The notes beneath the pieces were generated by a model, which saw only the letters and a program-made list of their open reading frames with translations, was not told the DNA's origin and made no database searches. A DNA stretch of 6,273 nt from positions 1 through 6,273 of the forward strand of contig PWWF01000409.1 of the NCBI GenBank assembly GCA_003561595.1, read 5' to 3'. The position numbers and the translations under genes were made by a program. Source of the stretch: Paracoccaceae bacterium (GTDB lineage Bacteria; Pseudomonadota; Alphaproteobacteria; Rhodobacterales; Rhodobacteraceae). Position 1 is the first letter of the stretch, and each line of letters starts with the position of its first letter. Positions 5,344-6,273 of the stretch are shown in pieces.

Positions 5344-6273
5344 TTACAGCAGGTGATCTAGCGCATCGCACAGGTGGTCAAGCTCCGCCTCTGACGTATA
5401 ATGCACGAAAGACAGGCGCAGCACCCCATGTTCGGGCGCTATGCCCATCGCCCCCAGCGCGCGATTGGCATAGAAACTGCCACCGCCTGCCATGATCCCA
5501 CGTTCCGCCAGCGCCTGCGCCATTGCCAGCCCCGGCTGCCGATGCCCGATCGCGACCGTAGGCGCGCGGCCCTCGGCCCGGTCGGGGCCCAGCAGGCGAA
5601 TGCCGTTACGCCCGCGCAGATGATCCAGCAGGCGGGTCAGCAGTTTCGTTTCCTGCGCGCGCATCAGGTCATGGACGGCGCGGGCGCGTGTTACGGGACC
5701 CGCCTGCTCGCCCACATGATGCGCATAAAAGGCGTCGATATAGTCCGCCATGCCCGCACAGGCCGCGATCTGCGCATGGTCCGGGCCCGCAGGGGTGAAG
5801 CGTTTATAGAGCGTGCCGGCATTGAAATAATGCGCCTGATTGGGCAGCACATCGCCAAGGCCACGGCGCACCACCATCAGCCCCTGATGCGGGCCATAGG
5901 TCTTGTAGGCCGAAAACAGGTAGATATCCGCCCCCAGCGCCCCCACATCGGGCAACCCATGCGGCGCATAGGACACCCCGTCCACGCAGGACCAGATGCC
6001 CGCCTCGCGCAGCCGCGCGCAGATATCGGCCACGGGGTTCACCTCGCCCACCACGTTGGAGCAATGCGGAAAGCAGACCAGGCGCACCTTGTCATCGATC
6101 AGATCCCACAGCGCCGCCGGGTCCAGATGCCCGCTCTCCGGGTCGATCCGCCATTCGCGCAGGATGATCCCGCGCGCCTCCAGCCGCCGCCAGGGCCCGG
6201 AATTGGCCTCATGGTCCTGATCGGTGACGATGATGGCATCGCCCGCGCCCAGCATCTCGCCAAAGGCCTGCGC
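5344..6273 (-). CDS. Class V aminotransferase-fold PLP enzyme, cysteine desulfurase-like (5' end beyond window)
   Basis: The C-terminal 309 residues of a fold-type I PLP enzyme; the N-terminus, probably about 80-110 residues, lies past 6273. Numbering from the window edge, DHEANSGPW (20-28) resembles the His region stacking on PLP, CVDGVSYAPHG (96-106) supplies the Asp that contacts the pyridine nitrogen, and FSAYKTYGPHQG (120-131) supplies the Schiff-base Lys124 (codon 5904-5902). The tail RLSFVHYTSEAELDHLCDAL is typical of the family. True cysteine desulfurases have an active-site Cys in the loop before this tail (RAGHHC in SufS); here the loop reads GGGSFYANRALGAMG, with no Cys. AYKxYGPH and the Cys-less loop recall the desulfurase-like VC1184 (TIGR01976) group, whose substrate is unknown to me. 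It stops 21 bases before the photolyase GTG on the same strand. Its job in this unit is not known. The family call is firm; the reaction is not assigned. Confidence 0.85.
   Translation of the reverse strand, partial: AQAFGEMLGAGDAIIVTDQDHEANSGPWRRLEARGIILREWRIDPESGHLDPAALWDLIDDKVRLVCFPHCSNVVGEVNPVADICARLREAGIWSCVDGVSYAPHGLPDVGALGADIYLFSAYKTYGPHQGLMVVRRGLGDVLPNQAHYFNAGTLYKRFTPAGPDHAQIAACAGMADYIDAFYAHHVGEQAGPVTRARAVHDLMRAQETKLLTRLLDHLRGRNGIRLLGPDRAEGRAPTVAIGHRQPGLAMAQALAERGIMAGGGSFYANRALGAMGIAPEHGVLRLSFVHYTSEAELDHLCDALDHLL

Noticed and set aside
4177..5361. Long open frame of 394 codons on the + strand opposite the photolyase gene
   Set aside because: It is the shadow of the photolyase coding strand. 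The translation is rich in Arg, Pro, His and Ala with no recognisable motif, as expected for antisense of high-GC genes, while the opposite strand encodes an intact photolyase.
5355..5381. Promoter-like boxes on the minus strand (TTGACC, 15 bases, TAGATC) just before the photolyase gene
   Set aside because: The spacing is short, the -10 match poor, and it lies within the aminotransferase coding sequence; chance is likely, though an internal promoter cannot be excluded.
5397..5402. Perfect TATAAT on the + strand
   Set aside because: No -35 box at suitable spacing and no + strand gene downstream; it is part of the aminotransferase coding sequence.

Overview
The window is a high-GC, tightly packed bacterial segment that reads as an alphaproteobacterium, most likely Rhodobacteraceae (Rhodobacter/Roseobacter relatives). 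This rests on the style of the MoaA N-terminus, the recognisable TrgA/TrgB pair (a tellurite-resistance locus first described in Rhodobacter sphaeroides), and a photolyase gene next to a Cfa-like methyltransferase gene, a pairing known from the singlet-oxygen (RpoE/ChrR) regulon of R. sphaeroides. No organism is asserted beyond that, and every family assignment was made by eye.

Layout: on the + strand, 1-987 holds all but the first few codons of moaA (molybdenum cofactor synthesis). Only 7 bases then separate it from a convergent run of five minus-strand genes that fills the rest of the window. In transcription order these are: a class V aminotransferase-fold enzyme, 3' part only (6273-5344); a class I DNA photolyase (5322-3904); a Cfa/UfaM-type fatty-acyl methyltransferase (3886-2639); a four-helix membrane protein, probable TrgA (2571-2113); and a GGCT-like plus Nudix fusion protein, probable TrgB (2116-995). 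Gaps are 21, 17 and 67 bases, and trgA and trgB overlap by 4 bases (ATGA). The five genes look like one transcription unit whose promoter lies beyond position 6273. There is no gene-free stretch over 300 bases, and no tRNA, rRNA, mobile element or CRISPR array was seen.

How the genes may work together: photolyase repairs UV dimers, the methyltransferase modifies unsaturated membrane lipids, and TrgA/TrgB are linked to tellurite resistance. A common theme would be protection against light and oxidative stress. moaA is unrelated housekeeping metabolism on the other strand.

The most interesting points are these. (1) The 'cyclopropane synthase' has lost two of the bicarbonate-site residues of E. 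coli Cfa (Cys139 becomes Ser168, His266 becomes Gln300), so it may make methylated trans-unsaturated acyl chains, the furan fatty acid precursor (UfaM activity), and not cyclopropanes. (2) Its neighbour is a photolyase, as in the RpoE regulon, but here the unit also includes trgAB and a PLP enzyme. (3) The only real gap in the unit, between the methyltransferase gene and trgA, is rich in mutually exclusive RNA pairings that touch the trgA start. (4) TrgB carries a cyclotransferase-like domain that seems to have lost its catalytic Glu. No wholly new system is claimed.
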